Origin: Ensifer sp. LCM 4579
Lineage (GTDB): Bacteria; Pseudomonadota; Alphaproteobacteria; Rhizobiales; Rhizobiaceae
DNA: 44,146 bases
Reading direction: 5' to 3'
NCBI RefSeq assembly: GCF_001854885.1
Contig: NZ_MDDV01000021.1
Coordinates: 1-44,146, forward strand
The position numbers were made by a program, and so were the translations under genes. Below, in pieces: positions 17,679-26,673 of the stretch. The notes beneath the pieces were generated by a model. The model had not been told where the DNA came from and ran no database searches. It worked only from the letters and a program-made list of their open reading frames with translations. The stretch's first letter is position 1; every line of letters begins with the position of its first letter.

Positions 17679-17783
17679 CTACTGCATGTTTCCTTGGACC
17701 GACCCCGATCCAAGGACGAAGAGACGCAGCAATCAAAATGCCACGGCGACCTCGCGCGTCCGACAGGCGCACGACGCTGTGGT
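17679..17783. repeat. Palindromic mosaic repeat, copy 1 of a tandem pair
   Basis: Starts TACTGCATGTTTCCTTGG, has the dyad CCTTGGA/TCCAAGG, then GCAGCAATCAAAATGCCACGGCGAC and ends ACGACGCTGTGG. It follows the plan of the next copy but is more diverged. Confidence 0.75.
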
Positions 17784-17808
17784 GATTTTCCGCGGAGGAC
17801 CCTGAGCC

Positions 17809-17914
17809 TACTGCATGTCTCCTTTAATCGACCTCGATTAAAGGACAAAGACATGCAGCAATTCAAAGTGCTACAGCGACCTTTGCGCGTCCCATAAGAC
17901 GCGCGGCGCTGTAG
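17809..17914. repeat. Palindromic mosaic repeat, copy 2 (best conserved)
   Basis: Left hairpin module TGCATGTCTCCTTTAATCGA / TCGATTAAAGGACAAAGACATGCA, a linker CAATTCAAAGTG, and right module CTACAGCG...TTTGCGCGTC / GACGCGCGGCGCTGTAG. Both modules are self-complementary. This is the reference copy for the dispersed family in the window. Confidence 0.8.
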
Positions 17915-17923
17915 GGGCTCAGA

Positions 17924-18241
17924 TCAGCATCCGCTCCTGGCGCCATCAGCATCGATGATGCATACGGCGCCCGGCATCTCCTGTAGCACGCTGCGGCGCA
18001 CGGTATAGCGTTTGCCCGTACTAGCGGGAATGGAACCGGTGGTGATATTGTCGTAGTCGATCGGCCTGTTCGCAAGCATCCGCTTGTCGCTTTTCGACGA
18101 CAGCATTGGCGTCAGGATCAGCGTTAGCGCGATCACTGCCGTCCCGAACAGCAGCGAAAGATTGAGCACACCCATCCGGCGGGACTGGCTTGCGACCAGA
18201 TCCTTGTCCTCGACCGTCCTCCAGAAATCCTCGTCTACCAT
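17924..18241 (-). CDS. Small single-pass membrane protein, unknown function
   Basis: A 105-residue protein starting MVDEDFWRTVEDKDLVASQSRR. One transmembrane helix at about 28-46 (LSLLFGTAVIALTLILTPML) separates a charged, probably cytoplasmic head from a tail with paired cysteines (AVCIID and the final SGC). I do not recognise a family. The frame continues 14 codons upstream, but the chosen ATG begins the charged head. It lies between the flp pilin and mutT on the same strand, with the tandem repeats just downstream of it. Confidence 0.65.
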   Translation of the reverse strand: MVDEDFWRTVEDKDLVASQSRRMGVLNLSLLFGTAVIALTLILTPMLSSKSDKRMLANRPIDYDNITTGSIPASTGKRYTVRRSVLQEMPGAVCIIDADGARSGC

Positions 18242-18314
18242 TCCAGCCTCGCGAAATACTCTCAGGAGCAGCGTTGAAAGCACCTTCCCTTCAACTCGCT
18301 GACGCTGCCCGACG

Positions 18315-18371
18315 CAATTACCCCTTCAACCGGCCCCGATTGCCGGCCCCGATTGAAGGACAAACCAATTG
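18315..18371. repeat. Half-copy of the mosaic repeat with an internal tandem duplication
   Basis: CAATTACCCCTTCAA and TTGAAGGACAAACCAATTG form an imperfect dyad like the left module of the copy at 17809. Inside it, CCGGCCCCGATTG is repeated exactly head to tail (18330-18342 and 18343-18355). No right module follows. Confidence 0.6.
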
Positions 18372-18484
18372 CGATGAGTTTGCCTCACGGGTGATAAACT
18401 TTCGATTAATGAAATCTTGGAGATTAGGGGAATGAAACGCGCGGGCTCGGCACTCGCAACGGAGCGCCGGCTATCGGTTATCGA

Positions 18485-18898
18485 CTAAAGCAAATCCATC
18501 AGGAACGGGATGAGCGGTTCGTCGGCGGGAGGCATCGGGTAATCGCGCAGCGCCTTGGGGCGCACCCATTTGATCGCCTGGCCCTCCCGCCCCTCGGCGA
18601 AGCCCTCGTAGCGGCGGCAGATGTAGAGCGGCATCAGGAGGTGGAAGCTATCATAGCTGTGGCTCGCGAATGTCAGCGGCGCGAGGCATGCGACCTTGGT
18701 GCGGATGCCCAGTTCCTCCTCCAACTCGCGGATCAGCGTCTCCTCCGGCGTTTCGCCGGCCTCGACTTTGCCGCCCGGAAATTCCCAAAGCCCGGCAAGC
18801 GACTTTCCTTTCGGTCGCTGCGCAAGCAGGATGCGCCCGTCCGAGTCGACCAGTGCGCAAGCCGCCACGAGCACGATCTTCTTTTCCTTGGTTTCCAT
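18485..18898 (-). CDS. mutT: (Deoxy)nucleoside triphosphate pyrophosphohydrolase, MutT-type Nudix
   Basis: A 137-residue Nudix hydrolase. The Nudix box is complete: [23 protein letters not shown] at about 42-64 (pattern GX5EX7REUXEEXGU). Together with [20 protein letters not shown] and a C-terminal [16 protein letters not shown] this is typical of MutT, which destroys 8-oxo-dGTP to prevent transversions. It starts three bases after the GNAT stop, so the two are cotranscribed. Confidence 0.92.
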   Translation of the reverse strand: METKEKKIVLVAACALVDSDGRILLAQRPKGKSLAGLWEFPGGKVEAGETPEETLIRELEEELGIRTKVACLAPLTFASHSYDSFHLLMPLYICRRYEGFAEGREGQAIKWVRPKALRDYPMPPADEPLIPFLMDLL

Positions 18899-18901
18899 GC
18901 C

Positions 18902-19708
18902 TTACACCTTCGGCGCGCGATAGACGTAACGATAGACCTCGGTAAAGCCGGCCTTGCGGTAAAGCGCTATTGCCGGCTCGTTATCGGCTTCCACCTGCAG
19001 CCAGGCCTTTTTCGCGCCGCGAAGGCGTGCCCAGCGCAGCGACGCGTCGAGAAGCGCATCGCCCACGCCCTGGCGCCGCACCGTCTCGGCAACCGCGAAC
19101 TGCATGATGCCGGCGAGGTCGTTGTCGTGCACGACAAGCGACACGGCCGTCGGACCGATGTCGCGATCCTCGAAGAGGAATAGCCCGGTTTCGGGCTTGA
19201 TCGCATTGATGATGCCGATCAAAGCCGCCTTGCTTTCAGGGTCCTCCTTGCCGATCAGCAGCCGGGCATCGGCAAATCGTGCAACATCCTTGACCGGCAG
19301 ATGATCCATGCCGTCGCCGAAATCCCGTTCCGCCAGATCGAGCGCCAGCACCAGGCTGCGCCCGAAAGCCGGCCAGCCAGCCTCGTCCATGTGGGCGATC
19401 ATCTGCGGCGGCGTCAGCGGCGTCTGGCGAACGGTCAACACACACCGGTGCTCAGCAAAGCGCCGCGCCGCCTTGTCGAGCCGGATCGTTATATCCCGAT
19501 AGTCCGACGGGTCGAGCGGATTGACCGAGTTCAGGCGCTTGGAGGCATGGCCGGCGGTCAACCGGACCAGCCAGCTGCCGTCATAGTGGACACTGCTCGC
19601 CGGCCAGGCGCGGAAGCCGACGGCTTCAAGGCGCCGCACGCTCGGAAGGTCGACCGCCACGGCTTCTGTCTCGATATGGGCGCCCGGCCGTCTATCGTTC
19701 GATGTCAT
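18902..19708 (-). CDS. GNAT family N-acetyltransferase
   Basis: A 268-residue protein with an N-terminal region of its own (about 1-140) and a C-terminal GNAT acetyltransferase domain. The acetyl-CoA loop is VRRQGVGDALL (about 215-225), followed by LQVEADNEPAIALYRKAGF. The acceptor is unknown. It sits between argJ (27 bases upstream) and mutT (3 bases downstream) in what looks like one operon, an arrangement I recall from other rhizobia. ArgJ also transfers acetyl groups, but no functional link is shown. Confidence 0.9.
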   Translation of the reverse strand: MTSNDRRPGAHIETEAVAVDLPSVRRLEAVGFRAWPASSVHYDGSWLVRLTAGHASKRLNSVNPLDPSDYRDITIRLDKAARRFAEHRCVLTVRQTPLTPPQMIAHMDEAGWPAFGRSLVLALDLAERDFGDGMDHLPVKDVARFADARLLIGKEDPESKAALIGIINAIKPETGLFLFEDRDIGPTAVSLVVHDNDLAGIMQFAVAETVRRQGVGDALLDASLRWARLRGAKKAWLQVEADNEPAIALYRKAGFTEVYRYVYRAPKV

Positions 19709-19735
19709 GTTCTTGAGCCCCGATGCAGCGCCGGG

Positions 19736-20977
19736 TCAGCTTCTGTAATCGCCATTGATCTCGACATATTCCTTGGTGAGGTCGCAGGTGTAGACGGTGG
19801 CGCTGCCCGAGCCGAGGCCGATTTCGACGCGTATCGGAATGGTCTCACCCTTCATCACCGCACTTGCAGCCGCCTCGGAATAGGCGGGATCGCGCTCGCC
19901 CTCGACGGCGACGCGCACATCGCCGAACCAGATCGCCAACCGGTCGCGCTCGGCCATTTCACCGGACTTGCCGACCGCCATCACCACCCGGCCCCAATTC
20001 GCGTCCTCGCCCGCGACCGCCGTCTTGACGAGCGGCGAATTGGCGATCGACAGCGCGATGCGCTTGGCGGCCGCATCGGTCTCGGCACCCTCGACGGTCA
20101 CCTCCACCATCTTGCGCGCGCCCTCGCCATCGCGCACCACCTGCAGCGCCAGATCGCGAAGGAGATCATTGAGGGCTGCGCGAAAGGAAACGAGCCGCGG
20201 GTCGTCCGAATCCTCGACCCGCGCCTGCCCGACCTTTGCCGCCGCACCGGTTGCAAAAAGCATTAGCGTATCAGAGGTGGAAGTGTCGCTGTCGACGGTC
20301 ACGGAATTGAAGCTCGGGCCGACGCCGGCCGAAAGCAGCGCCTGCAGCGCCGCCGGCGCGATATCCGCATCGGTAACCACGAAGGAGAGCATGGTCGCCA
20401 TGTCCGGCGCGATCATGCCCGCCCCTTTGGCGATACCGTTGATCGTGACCTCGACACCGCCGATCTCGGTCTTGCGGGTGGCGACCTTTGGATAGGTGTC
20501 CGTGGTCATGATCGCCTTGGCCGCCTCGAACCAGAAGTCCTCCGTGGCCTCCACCGCAAGCCGATCGAGCACGCCGGCAAATTTCGCCGCGTCAAGCGGC
20601 TCGCCGATTACGCCCGTCGATGCCAGGAAGATTTCGCCCTCGCTGCAGCCGACCGCCTGAGCCGCCGATTTCGCCGTGAGCTCAGTCGCTTCCCTGCCCT
20701 TCTTGCCGGTGAAGGCATTGGCATTGCCGGAATTGACGACGACGGCACGGGCGACCCCGGCGGGAAGGTTCTTACGGCAAAAGTCGACCGGAGCGGACGG
20801 GCACTTGGAGCGCGTGAAGACACCGGCAGCGGCGGCCGGCGCGTCGAAGATCATCATCAGCACGTCGGTGCGGTTCTTGTATTTTATCCCCGCTGCGGCG
20901 GTCGCCATACGCACGCCGCGCAGCGCCGGCATTTCGGCAAAGGTTTTCGGAGCAAGCGGAGAAACGGATCCGGACAT
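19736..20977 (-). CDS. argJ: Bifunctional glutamate N-acetyltransferase / amino-acid acetyltransferase ArgJ
   Basis: A 413-residue ArgJ. It moves the acetyl group from N-acetylornithine to glutamate, making the arginine pathway cyclic. The proenzyme cuts itself between Ala194 and Thr195 in [16 protein letters not shown]; Thr195 becomes the nucleophile and is present. The C-terminal [16 protein letters not shown] is the family end, and the oxyanion STGVIG lies at about 120-125. It is followed by the GNAT and mutT genes. Confidence 0.97.
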   Translation of the reverse strand: MSGSVSPLAPKTFAEMPALRGVRMATAAAGIKYKNRTDVLMMIFDAPAAAAGVFTRSKCPSAPVDFCRKNLPAGVARAVVVNSGNANAFTGKKGREATELTAKSAAQAVGCSEGEIFLASTGVIGEPLDAAKFAGVLDRLAVEATEDFWFEAAKAIMTTDTYPKVATRKTEIGGVEVTINGIAKGAGMIAPDMATMLSFVVTDADIAPAALQALLSAGVGPSFNSVTVDSDTSTSDTLMLFATGAAAKVGQARVEDSDDPRLVSFRAALNDLLRDLALQVVRDGEGARKMVEVTVEGAETDAAAKRIALSIANSPLVKTAVAGEDANWGRVVMAVGKSGEMAERDRLAIWFGDVRVAVEGERDPAYSEAAASAVMKGETIPIRVEIGLGSGSATVYTCDLTKEYVEINGDYRS

Positions 20978-21298
20978 TGGACATACCTGCTTTGGAAGCC
21001 TCGGGTGGGTGCGACAAATGCCCGAGCGGTATTCAGCCGCCGGGCATTCCGATCTTGTCTGCGAGCGGCACGCTGAAGCGACGCTGACTTCGCCTCACTC
21101 TCGTACTGCTCCGGCCAACGGCGGCGCGCTACGCTTTTAGATGCGCGAGAGCCGCCGTCGAATCTTTCGTCGGAGCGCCCCGGCTACAGCGCCGCGCGTC
21201 TTTCGGATGCGCAGAGGTCGCTGTAGCGCTCTGAACAGCTGCATGCCTTTGCCTTCGAGGTTAATCAAGGAGACATGCAGTAGGGGCACCCGAGGACG
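20978..21298. other. Gap between ppiC-type gene and argJ
   Basis: About 320 bases holding a mosaic repeat at 21184-21283 and presumably the argJ promoter at its left side. I see no gene. Short plus-strand frames run through the repeat and have no family signature. Confidence 0.5.
21184..21283. repeat. Palindromic mosaic repeat, inverted orientation
   Basis: CTACAGCGCCGCGCGTC...GCGCAGAGGTCGCTGTAG, a linker, then GCTGCATGCCTTTGCCTT...AATCAAGGAGACATGCAGTAG: the two modules of the 17809 copy in reverse order and strand. Confidence 0.75.
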
Positions 21299-22156
21299 TT
21301 ACCGTGCCTCCCGCGCCGCATTGGCCGCGTCGTAGGCCTTTTTCAGCTCGGCATCGGAGATCTCGACCTCCGTCGACTCTTTCGCGGAAGCCAGCAGAGC
21401 AAGGTACTTGTCACGCATGACAAGCTGACGAACCTGCGGCTCGACCTGTTCGAGCGTCGGGGGCGCCTGCGGTCGCTTGTCCTCGACGAGGATCACATGA
21501 TAGCCGAACTGTGTCTTTACCGGCTCCTTGGTATAGGCGCCCTTCTCCAGCGCGAAGGCAGCCGCCTCGAATTCGGGCACCATCCGGCCCTTGGTGAAGT
21601 AGCCGAGATCGCCGCCATCGTCCTTGTTCGGATCTGTGGATTTGGCCTTGGCGAGATCGACGAAGCTCTTGCCCGCGTCGAGCTCCTTGATGATCTCCTT
21701 GGCTTCCTCTTCGGTCTTGACAAGGATGTGCCGCGCCTTCACCTCTTCCTGTACAGGGATCGCGGCGATTTCCTTCTCGTAACGCGCCTTGACGTCATCC
21801 TCGGTGATGGCGTCGACGACGTGCTTCTTGAAGAAAGCGTTGTGAAGTTCGCGCTCGGTCAGAAAGGCGATGCGCTGCTTGTACGCCTCGTCGTTCTGCA
21901 GTCCTTCCTTCTCGGCGTCCTTCGCCAAGAGCTTCACGTCGATGACGGATGAGAGAGCCGCAGCCCGCTTCTGCTCCTCCGGCATGCGCTCAAGCTGAGG
22001 ATCGAGACTGCTGATCGCAAGATCAAGCTCCGACTGGCGAATTTCCTGATCGCCGACCTTCGCGACGATCGGGTCGTTCTCTTCGGCGCGAGCGACACCG
22101 CCCGCCGCGACAATCGCGACTAGCGCCGCGAGCGCCAGGGTCTTGTATCTGGACAT
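21299..22156 (-). CDS. Periplasmic peptidyl-prolyl cis-trans isomerase (PpiC/parvulin)
   Basis: A 285-residue exported isomerase that helps fold outer-membrane and secreted proteins. It has a signal peptide MSRYKTLALAALVAIVAAGGVARA cut before EENDP, a SurA-like N-terminal helical region (about 30-135), and a parvulin domain at about 140-235 with VKARHILVKTEEEAK, GGDLGYFTKGRMVPEFEAAAF and FGYHVILVEDKR. All are classic parvulin blocks. It is divergent from secA, so the export motor and a folding helper share an upstream region. Confidence 0.93.
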   Translation of the reverse strand: MSRYKTLALAALVAIVAAGGVARAEENDPIVAKVGDQEIRQSELDLAISSLDPQLERMPEEQKRAAALSSVIDVKLLAKDAEKEGLQNDEAYKQRIAFLTERELHNAFFKKHVVDAITEDDVKARYEKEIAAIPVQEEVKARHILVKTEEEAKEIIKELDAGKSFVDLAKAKSTDPNKDDGGDLGYFTKGRMVPEFEAAAFALEKGAYTKEPVKTQFGYHVILVEDKRPQAPPTLEQVEPQVRQLVMRDKYLALLASAKESTEVEISDAELKKAYDAANAAREAR

Positions 22157-22260
22157 CTATCTAACCTTTCACATTGGCCGTCAGCGCGACGTCAGGCCAT
22201 AAGCGGACTGCACAACACCAGAATGTGGCAGTTCTGCAGCCGGCTGGCCGTGCAAGTGCG

Positions 22261-22289
22261 TTGACATAATCCGACCCCCCTCTTATCTG
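22261..22289 (+). promoter_or_regulatory. Sigma-70 type promoter of secA
   Basis: TTGACA (22261-22266), exactly 17 bases, then TATCTG (22284-22289), about 120 bases before the secA ATG. The -35 is a perfect match. Confidence 0.6.
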
Positions 22290-22409
22290 TCACGCAACCT
22301 CGCGTCCAGAACAGTTTTCCGGGCGTTTCACGGCACTTCGCGGTTTTTCGGGCCGAACCTGAAGCCGAGTCTGAAACCGCAGGCGACAAAAAAGGAAAGG
22401 ACCATTCGA

Positions 22410-25121
22410 ATGGTCAGTCTCGGCGGCCTTGCCCGCAAGTTGTTTGGCTCTTCCAACGATCGCCGCGTCCGCAGCTACAAGGGCCGGGTGGATGCCATCA
22501 GCGCCCTCGAATCCGATATGCAAGCTTTGAGCGACGAAGCGTTGGCGGCAAAGACGGCAGAGTTTCGCCAGCAGCTTTCCGACGGCAAGACCCTCGACGA
22601 CATCCTGGTTCCGGCCTTTGCCGTCGTACGCGAAGCGGCACGCCGCGTGCTCGGCCTGCGCCCCTTCGACGTTCAGCTCATCGGCGGCATGATCCTGCAC
22701 GAGCGCTCCATCGCAGAAATGAAGACCGGCGAAGGCAAGACGCTCGTCGCGACGCTGCCCGTCTATCTGAACGCGCTTGCCGGCAAGGGCGTCCATGTCG
22801 TCACGGTCAACGATTACCTCGCCCAGCGCGATGCAGGCATGATGGGCCGCATCTACGGCTTTCTCGGCTTGACCACAGGCGTCATCGTCCATGGTTTGAC
22901 CGATGAACAGCGCCGTGAAGCCTATGCCTGCGACGTCACGTACGCCACCAACAACGAACTCGGCTTCGATTATCTCCGCGACAATATGAAGTACGAACGC
23001 TCGCAGATGGTGCAGCGTGGTCACTTTTTCGCGATCGTCGACGAGGTCGACTCCATCCTCGTCGACGAGGCGCGAACGCCGCTCATCATCTCCGGTCCGC
23101 TTGATGATCGCTCGGAACTCTATAACACCATCAACGACTTCATCCCGCTGCTGGCGCCGGAAGACTACGAGATCGACGAGAAGCAGCGCTCTGCCAACTT
23201 CTCGGAGGAAGGCACCGAGAAGCTCGAGAACCTGTTGCGCGAAGCGGGCCTCTTGAAGGGTGAGTCGCTCTATGACATCGAGAACGTCGCGATCGTCCAC
23301 CACGTCAACAATGCGCTGAAGGCTCACAAGCTGTTCACCCGCGACAAGGACTACATTGTCCGCAACGGCGAGATCGTCATCATCGACGAGTTCACCGGCC
23401 GCATGATGCCGGGCCGCCGCTATTCGGAAGGCCAGCACCAGGCACTCGAAGCCAAGGAAAAGGTGCAGATTCAACCCGAGAACCAGACCCTCGCCTCGGT
23501 CACCTTCCAGAACTATTTCCGCATGTATGGAAAGCTTGCGGGCATGACCGGCACGGCGGCTACGGAAGCCGAAGAGTTCGGCAATATCTACGGCCTCGAA
23601 GTGGTCGAAGTTCCGACGAACCTGCCGATCAAGCGCCGCGACGAGGACGACGAGGTCTATCGTACTGCCGGCGAGAAGTACAAGGCGATCATCGAGGAGA
23701 TCAAGACGGCGCACGAGCGCGGTCAGCCGATGCTTGTCGGCACCACCTCGATCGAGAAGTCGGAGTTGCTCGCCGAGATGCTGAAGAAGAGCGGCTTCTC
23801 CAAGTTCCAGGTTCTGAACGCCCGTTATCACGAGCAGGAAGCCTATATCGTCGCTCAGGCCGGCGTGCCGGGCGCCGTGACGATCGCCACCAACATGGCA
23901 GGCCGCGGCACCGACATCCAGCTCGGCGGCAACCCGGACATGCGCATCCAGCAGGAACTGGGCGACGTCGAGCCGGGTCCCGAGCGCGAAGCACGCGAAA
24001 AGGCAATCCGCGAGGAAGTGCAGAAGCTCAAGGAGCAGGCGCTCGCCGCAGGCGGGCTTTACGTGCTGGCCACCGAGCGGCACGAGAGCCGCCGCATCGA
24101 CAATCAGTTGCGCGGCCGCTCGGGGCGCCAAGGCGACCCCGGCCGTTCGAAGTTCTACCTGTCGCTGCAAGACGACCTGATGCGCATCTTCGGCTCAGAC
24201 CGCATGGATGGCATGCTGCAGAAGCTGGGTCTGAAGGAAGGCGAAGCCATCGTCCATCCCTGGATCAACAAGGCGTTGGAACGCGCGCAGAAAAAGGTCG
24301 AGGCGCGCAACTTCGATATCCGTAAGAACCTTCTTAAATACGACGACGTCCTCAATGATCAGCGCAAGGTCATCTTCGAGCAGCGCCTCGAGCTTATGGA
24401 CGCGACGGATGTCGGCGAGACCATCACCGACATGCGCAACGAAGTGATCGAGGACATCGTCGGCAAGCGCATCCCTGAACGGGCCTATGCCGAGCAATGG
24501 GACATGGAAGGGCTCAAGGCCGACGTCCAGCAATATCTCAACCTCGATCTTCCCGTGGTCGAATGGGCTGCGGAAGAAGGTATTGCCGAGGACGACATCC
24601 TCGAGCGCATCACCGCCGCCGCCGACAAGGCCGCAGCAGATCGGGCGGAACGCTTCGGGCCCGATATCATGCAATATGTCGAACGCTCGGTCGTGTTGCA
24701 GACGCTCGACCATCTTTGGCGCGAGCACATCGTCAACCTCGACCATCTCCGCTCCGTCATCGGCTTCCGCGGCTATGCACAGCGCGACCCGCTGCAGGAA
24801 TACAAATCCGAGGCGTTCGAGCTGTTCCAGGCCCTGCTCGTCAACCTCCGTCAAGCCGTGACCGCGCAATTGATGCGCGTCGAGCTGGTGCGCGAGGCGC
24901 CGCAGGAGCCGCAGCCCTTGCCGCCGATGGAAGCGCACCACATCTCCCCGCTCACCGGCCAGGACGATTTCGCCCAGGCGGGAGAGACGCTGCTTGCAAC
25001 CGCTCCGGCAGACCGCAATCCGGCCGACCCCTCGACTTGGGGCAAGGTGGCGCGCAATGAGCCCTGCCCCTGCGGTTCCGGCAAGAAATACAAGCATTGC
25101 CACGGAATTTATGAAGCCTGA
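22410..25121 (+). CDS. secA: Preprotein translocase ATPase SecA
   Basis: The 903-residue motor of the Sec pathway, which pushes unfolded preproteins through SecYEG by ATP hydrolysis. Walker A is in [15 protein letters not shown] (about 102-116), the DEAD-like box is [21 protein letters not shown], and the second motor domain has [17 protein letters not shown]. The C-terminus keeps the zinc knot [13 protein letters not shown] for SecB and phospholipid binding. The ATG is preceded by AAAGGAAAGG. A perfect terminator follows. Confidence 0.98.
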   Translation: MVSLGGLARKLFGSSNDRRVRSYKGRVDAISALESDMQALSDEALAAKTAEFRQQLSDGKTLDDILVPAFAVVREAARRVLGLRPFDVQLIGGMILHERSIAEMKTGEGKTLVATLPVYLNALAGKGVHVVTVNDYLAQRDAGMMGRIYGFLGLTTGVIVHGLTDEQRREAYACDVTYATNNELGFDYLRDNMKYERSQMVQRGHFFAIVDEVDSILVDEARTPLIISGPLDDRSELYNTINDFIPLLAPEDYEIDEKQRSANFSEEGTEKLENLLREAGLLKGESLYDIENVAIVHHVNNALKAHKLFTRDKDYIVRNGEIVIIDEFTGRMMPGRRYSEGQHQALEAKEKVQIQPENQTLASVTFQNYFRMYGKLAGMTGTAATEAEEFGNIYGLEVVEVPTNLPIKRRDEDDEVYRTAGEKYKAIIEEIKTAHERGQPMLVGTTSIEKSELLAEMLKKSGFSKFQVLNARYHEQEAYIVAQAGVPGAVTIATNMAGRGTDIQLGGNPDMRIQQELGDVEPGPEREAREKAIREEVQKLKEQALAAGGLYVLATERHESRRIDNQLRGRSGRQGDPGRSKFYLSLQDDLMRIFGSDRMDGMLQKLGLKEGEAIVHPWINKALERAQKKVEARNFDIRKNLLKYDDVLNDQRKVIFEQRLELMDATDVGETITDMRNEVIEDIVGKRIPERAYAEQWDMEGLKADVQQYLNLDLPVVEWAAEEGIAEDDILERITAAADKAAADRAERFGPDIMQYVERSVVLQTLDHLWREHIVNLDHLRSVIGFRGYAQRDPLQEYKSEAFELFQALLVNLRQAVTAQLMRVELVREAPQEPQPLPPMEAHHISPLTGQDDFAQAGETLLATAPADRNPADPSTWGKVARNEPCPCGSGKKYKHCHGIYEA

Positions 25122-25124
25122 TCG

Positions 25125-25157
25125 AAATGCCGCCTCCCACAGTAGGCGGCATTTTCG
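25125..25157 (+). terminator. Rho-independent terminator of secA
   Basis: AAATGCCGCCT (25125-25135), a short loop, AGGCGGCATTT (25144-25154) running into TTTTCG. An 11-bp perfect stem starting four bases after the secA stop. Confidence 0.88.
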
Positions 25158-25245
25158 TCTGAACCGCCTGAGGGGCGCTGAACTCTTTGTTAACGCTGAT
25201 CTGGCAGAAGTGAGGCCCTGTATTGCGTAATCTCAGGGTGTCCTC

Positions 25246-26673
25246 GTGTTCATGGCGGTATGTCAAACGGCCGGACGAATATTGCCGTCGGCGCTGAGGC
25301 ACCGCCTGGTACCAATCCTTGAGCGGCTCGCCGCAACTCTGTCCGGCGCAGATTCCCGCAGCCGGGCGCAGCGCATGGCGCTCATCGCCTTCATCATCCG
25401 AATCCTGAGCGCAGCGATCGCCTTCGTCTCCCAGATCGCGATCGCGCGCCTTATGGGCGAATTCGAATACGGCGTCTTCATCTTCGTCTGGGTGATGGCC
25501 GTCCTGTTCGGTAATCTCTCCTGCCTCGGACTTCATGCAGCGGTCATACGCTTTCTGCCCGAATATCACACGACATCGGCACTCGCAGAAATCCGCGGCC
25601 TAACGACGACGGCACGCATATTTGCCCTCGTCTCCGCGAGCACCCTTGCCGTGATCGCGGCCATCGGACTCTGGCTTTTCGGGCGCACTATCGAGAACTA
25701 CTACATCCTTCCCCTCTATCTCGGCCTCTGCACCCTGCCGATGATCGCGCTCGGCGACGTGATGGACGGCACCGCCCGCGCCCATGGCTGGCCGATCGCG
25801 GCGCTGAGCCCGACCTATATCGTGCGGCCGCTGCTCATCCTCGCCTTCATGCTCTTGGCGGTCGCCGCCGGTCTGCCCCACGACGCGACGACGGCCATGG
25901 CGGCCGCACTGGCGGCAACCTACGTCACCGCACTCGGTCAATTCCTCGCCATGGTGTGGCGGCTCGGTCGCCATTATGCGCGCGGACCGATGAAGATCGA
26001 ACTCGGCCGCTGGCTGCGCGTCTCGGTTCCGATCTTCCTCGTCGACGGTTTTGGATTCCTGCTCACCAATTCCGACGTGGTGATCGTCGGGCTCTATCTG
26101 AAGCCGGACGAGGTTGCGATCTATTTTGCCGCCGCCAAGACGATGGCGCTGGTGCATTTCGTCATGTTTGCGGTCAAGGCCGCGGCGGGTCCGCGCTTTT
26201 CCGCGGCGATGGCCCTCAGCAACCGTCGACAACTGTCCGAGATCGCCATCGAAAGCGCGCGCTGGTCCTTCTGGCCTTCGCTCGCGATCGGCTGCACCGT
26301 GGTCGCGGCCGGGCCCTTGCTGCTTTCGCTGTTCGGTCCGGCCTTCACCGCCGGCGCTCCGCTGATGGCGATCCTTTTGGCCGGAATCCTCGCCAAGTCG
26401 TTTGTCGGTCCTGCCGAAACCCTGCTCACCATGGCCGGCCGGCAGAAGCTCTGCGTCGGCCTTTATGCCGGCGCCCTTAGCGCCAATATCGCGCTGAACA
26501 TAACGCTCGTGCCGCTTTTCGGCCTGACGGGGGCGGCGTGCGCAACGGCCGGCGCGATGTTCGCGGAGGCGGCAATCCTGTACGTGGCGGTCAGGCACAC
26601 ATTCGGATTCACCCTGCTCGCGCTGGCGGGCGGAGGCGATAACGGCGAAGAGAAGGAGGCGAGCAGGCCATGA
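25246..26673 (+). CDS. Polysaccharide biosynthesis / flippase family protein (MATE-like, Wzx type)
   Basis: A 475-residue integral membrane protein with about 12-14 hydrophobic segments. The first is ALIAFIIRILSAAIAFVSQIAIARLMGEFEYGVFIFVW, a typical oligosaccharide-flippase (PF01943 type) opening. It probably moves a lipid-linked glycan or similar amphiphile across the inner membrane. The start codon is GTG; an ATG two codons later is possible. The gene overlaps the next one by ATGA. No glycosyltransferases are adjacent, so the cargo is unknown. Confidence 0.85.
   Translation: MFMAVCQTAGRILPSALRHRLVPILERLAATLSGADSRSRAQRMALIAFIIRILSAAIAFVSQIAIARLMGEFEYGVFIFVWVMAVLFGNLSCLGLHAAVIRFLPEYHTTSALAEIRGLTTTARIFALVSASTLAVIAAIGLWLFGRTIENYYILPLYLGLCTLPMIALGDVMDGTARAHGWPIAALSPTYIVRPLLILAFMLLAVAAGLPHDATTAMAAALAATYVTALGQFLAMVWRLGRHYARGPMKIELGRWLRVSVPIFLVDGFGFLLTNSDVVIVGLYLKPDEVAIYFAAAKTMALVHFVMFAVKAAAGPRFSAAMALSNRRQLSEIAIESARWSFWPSLAIGCTVVAAGPLLLSLFGPAFTAGAPLMAILLAGILAKSFVGPAETLLTMAGRQKLCVGLYAGALSANIALNITLVPLFGLTGAACATAGAMFAEAAILYVAVRHTFGFTLLALAGGGDNGEEKEASRP

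Noticed and set aside
17594..17866. 90-codon minus-strand frame through the tandem repeats
   Set aside because: Its repeated peptide pattern simply mirrors the palindromic DNA repeats and it overlaps the flp pilin gene in another frame.
17679..17914. Tandem repeats as a CRISPR array
   Set aside because: Only two long diverged copies with internal hairpins, no uniform short spacers and no cas genes.
18432..18488. 18-codon plus-strand frame [18 protein letters not shown] behind AGGGG
   Set aside because: Too short, overlaps the mutT stop and has no conservation I can judge.
22290..24170. 626-codon minus-strand open frame
   Set aside because: Shadow of secA: high-GC codon bias keeps the opposite frame open. 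Its composition has no family signature.
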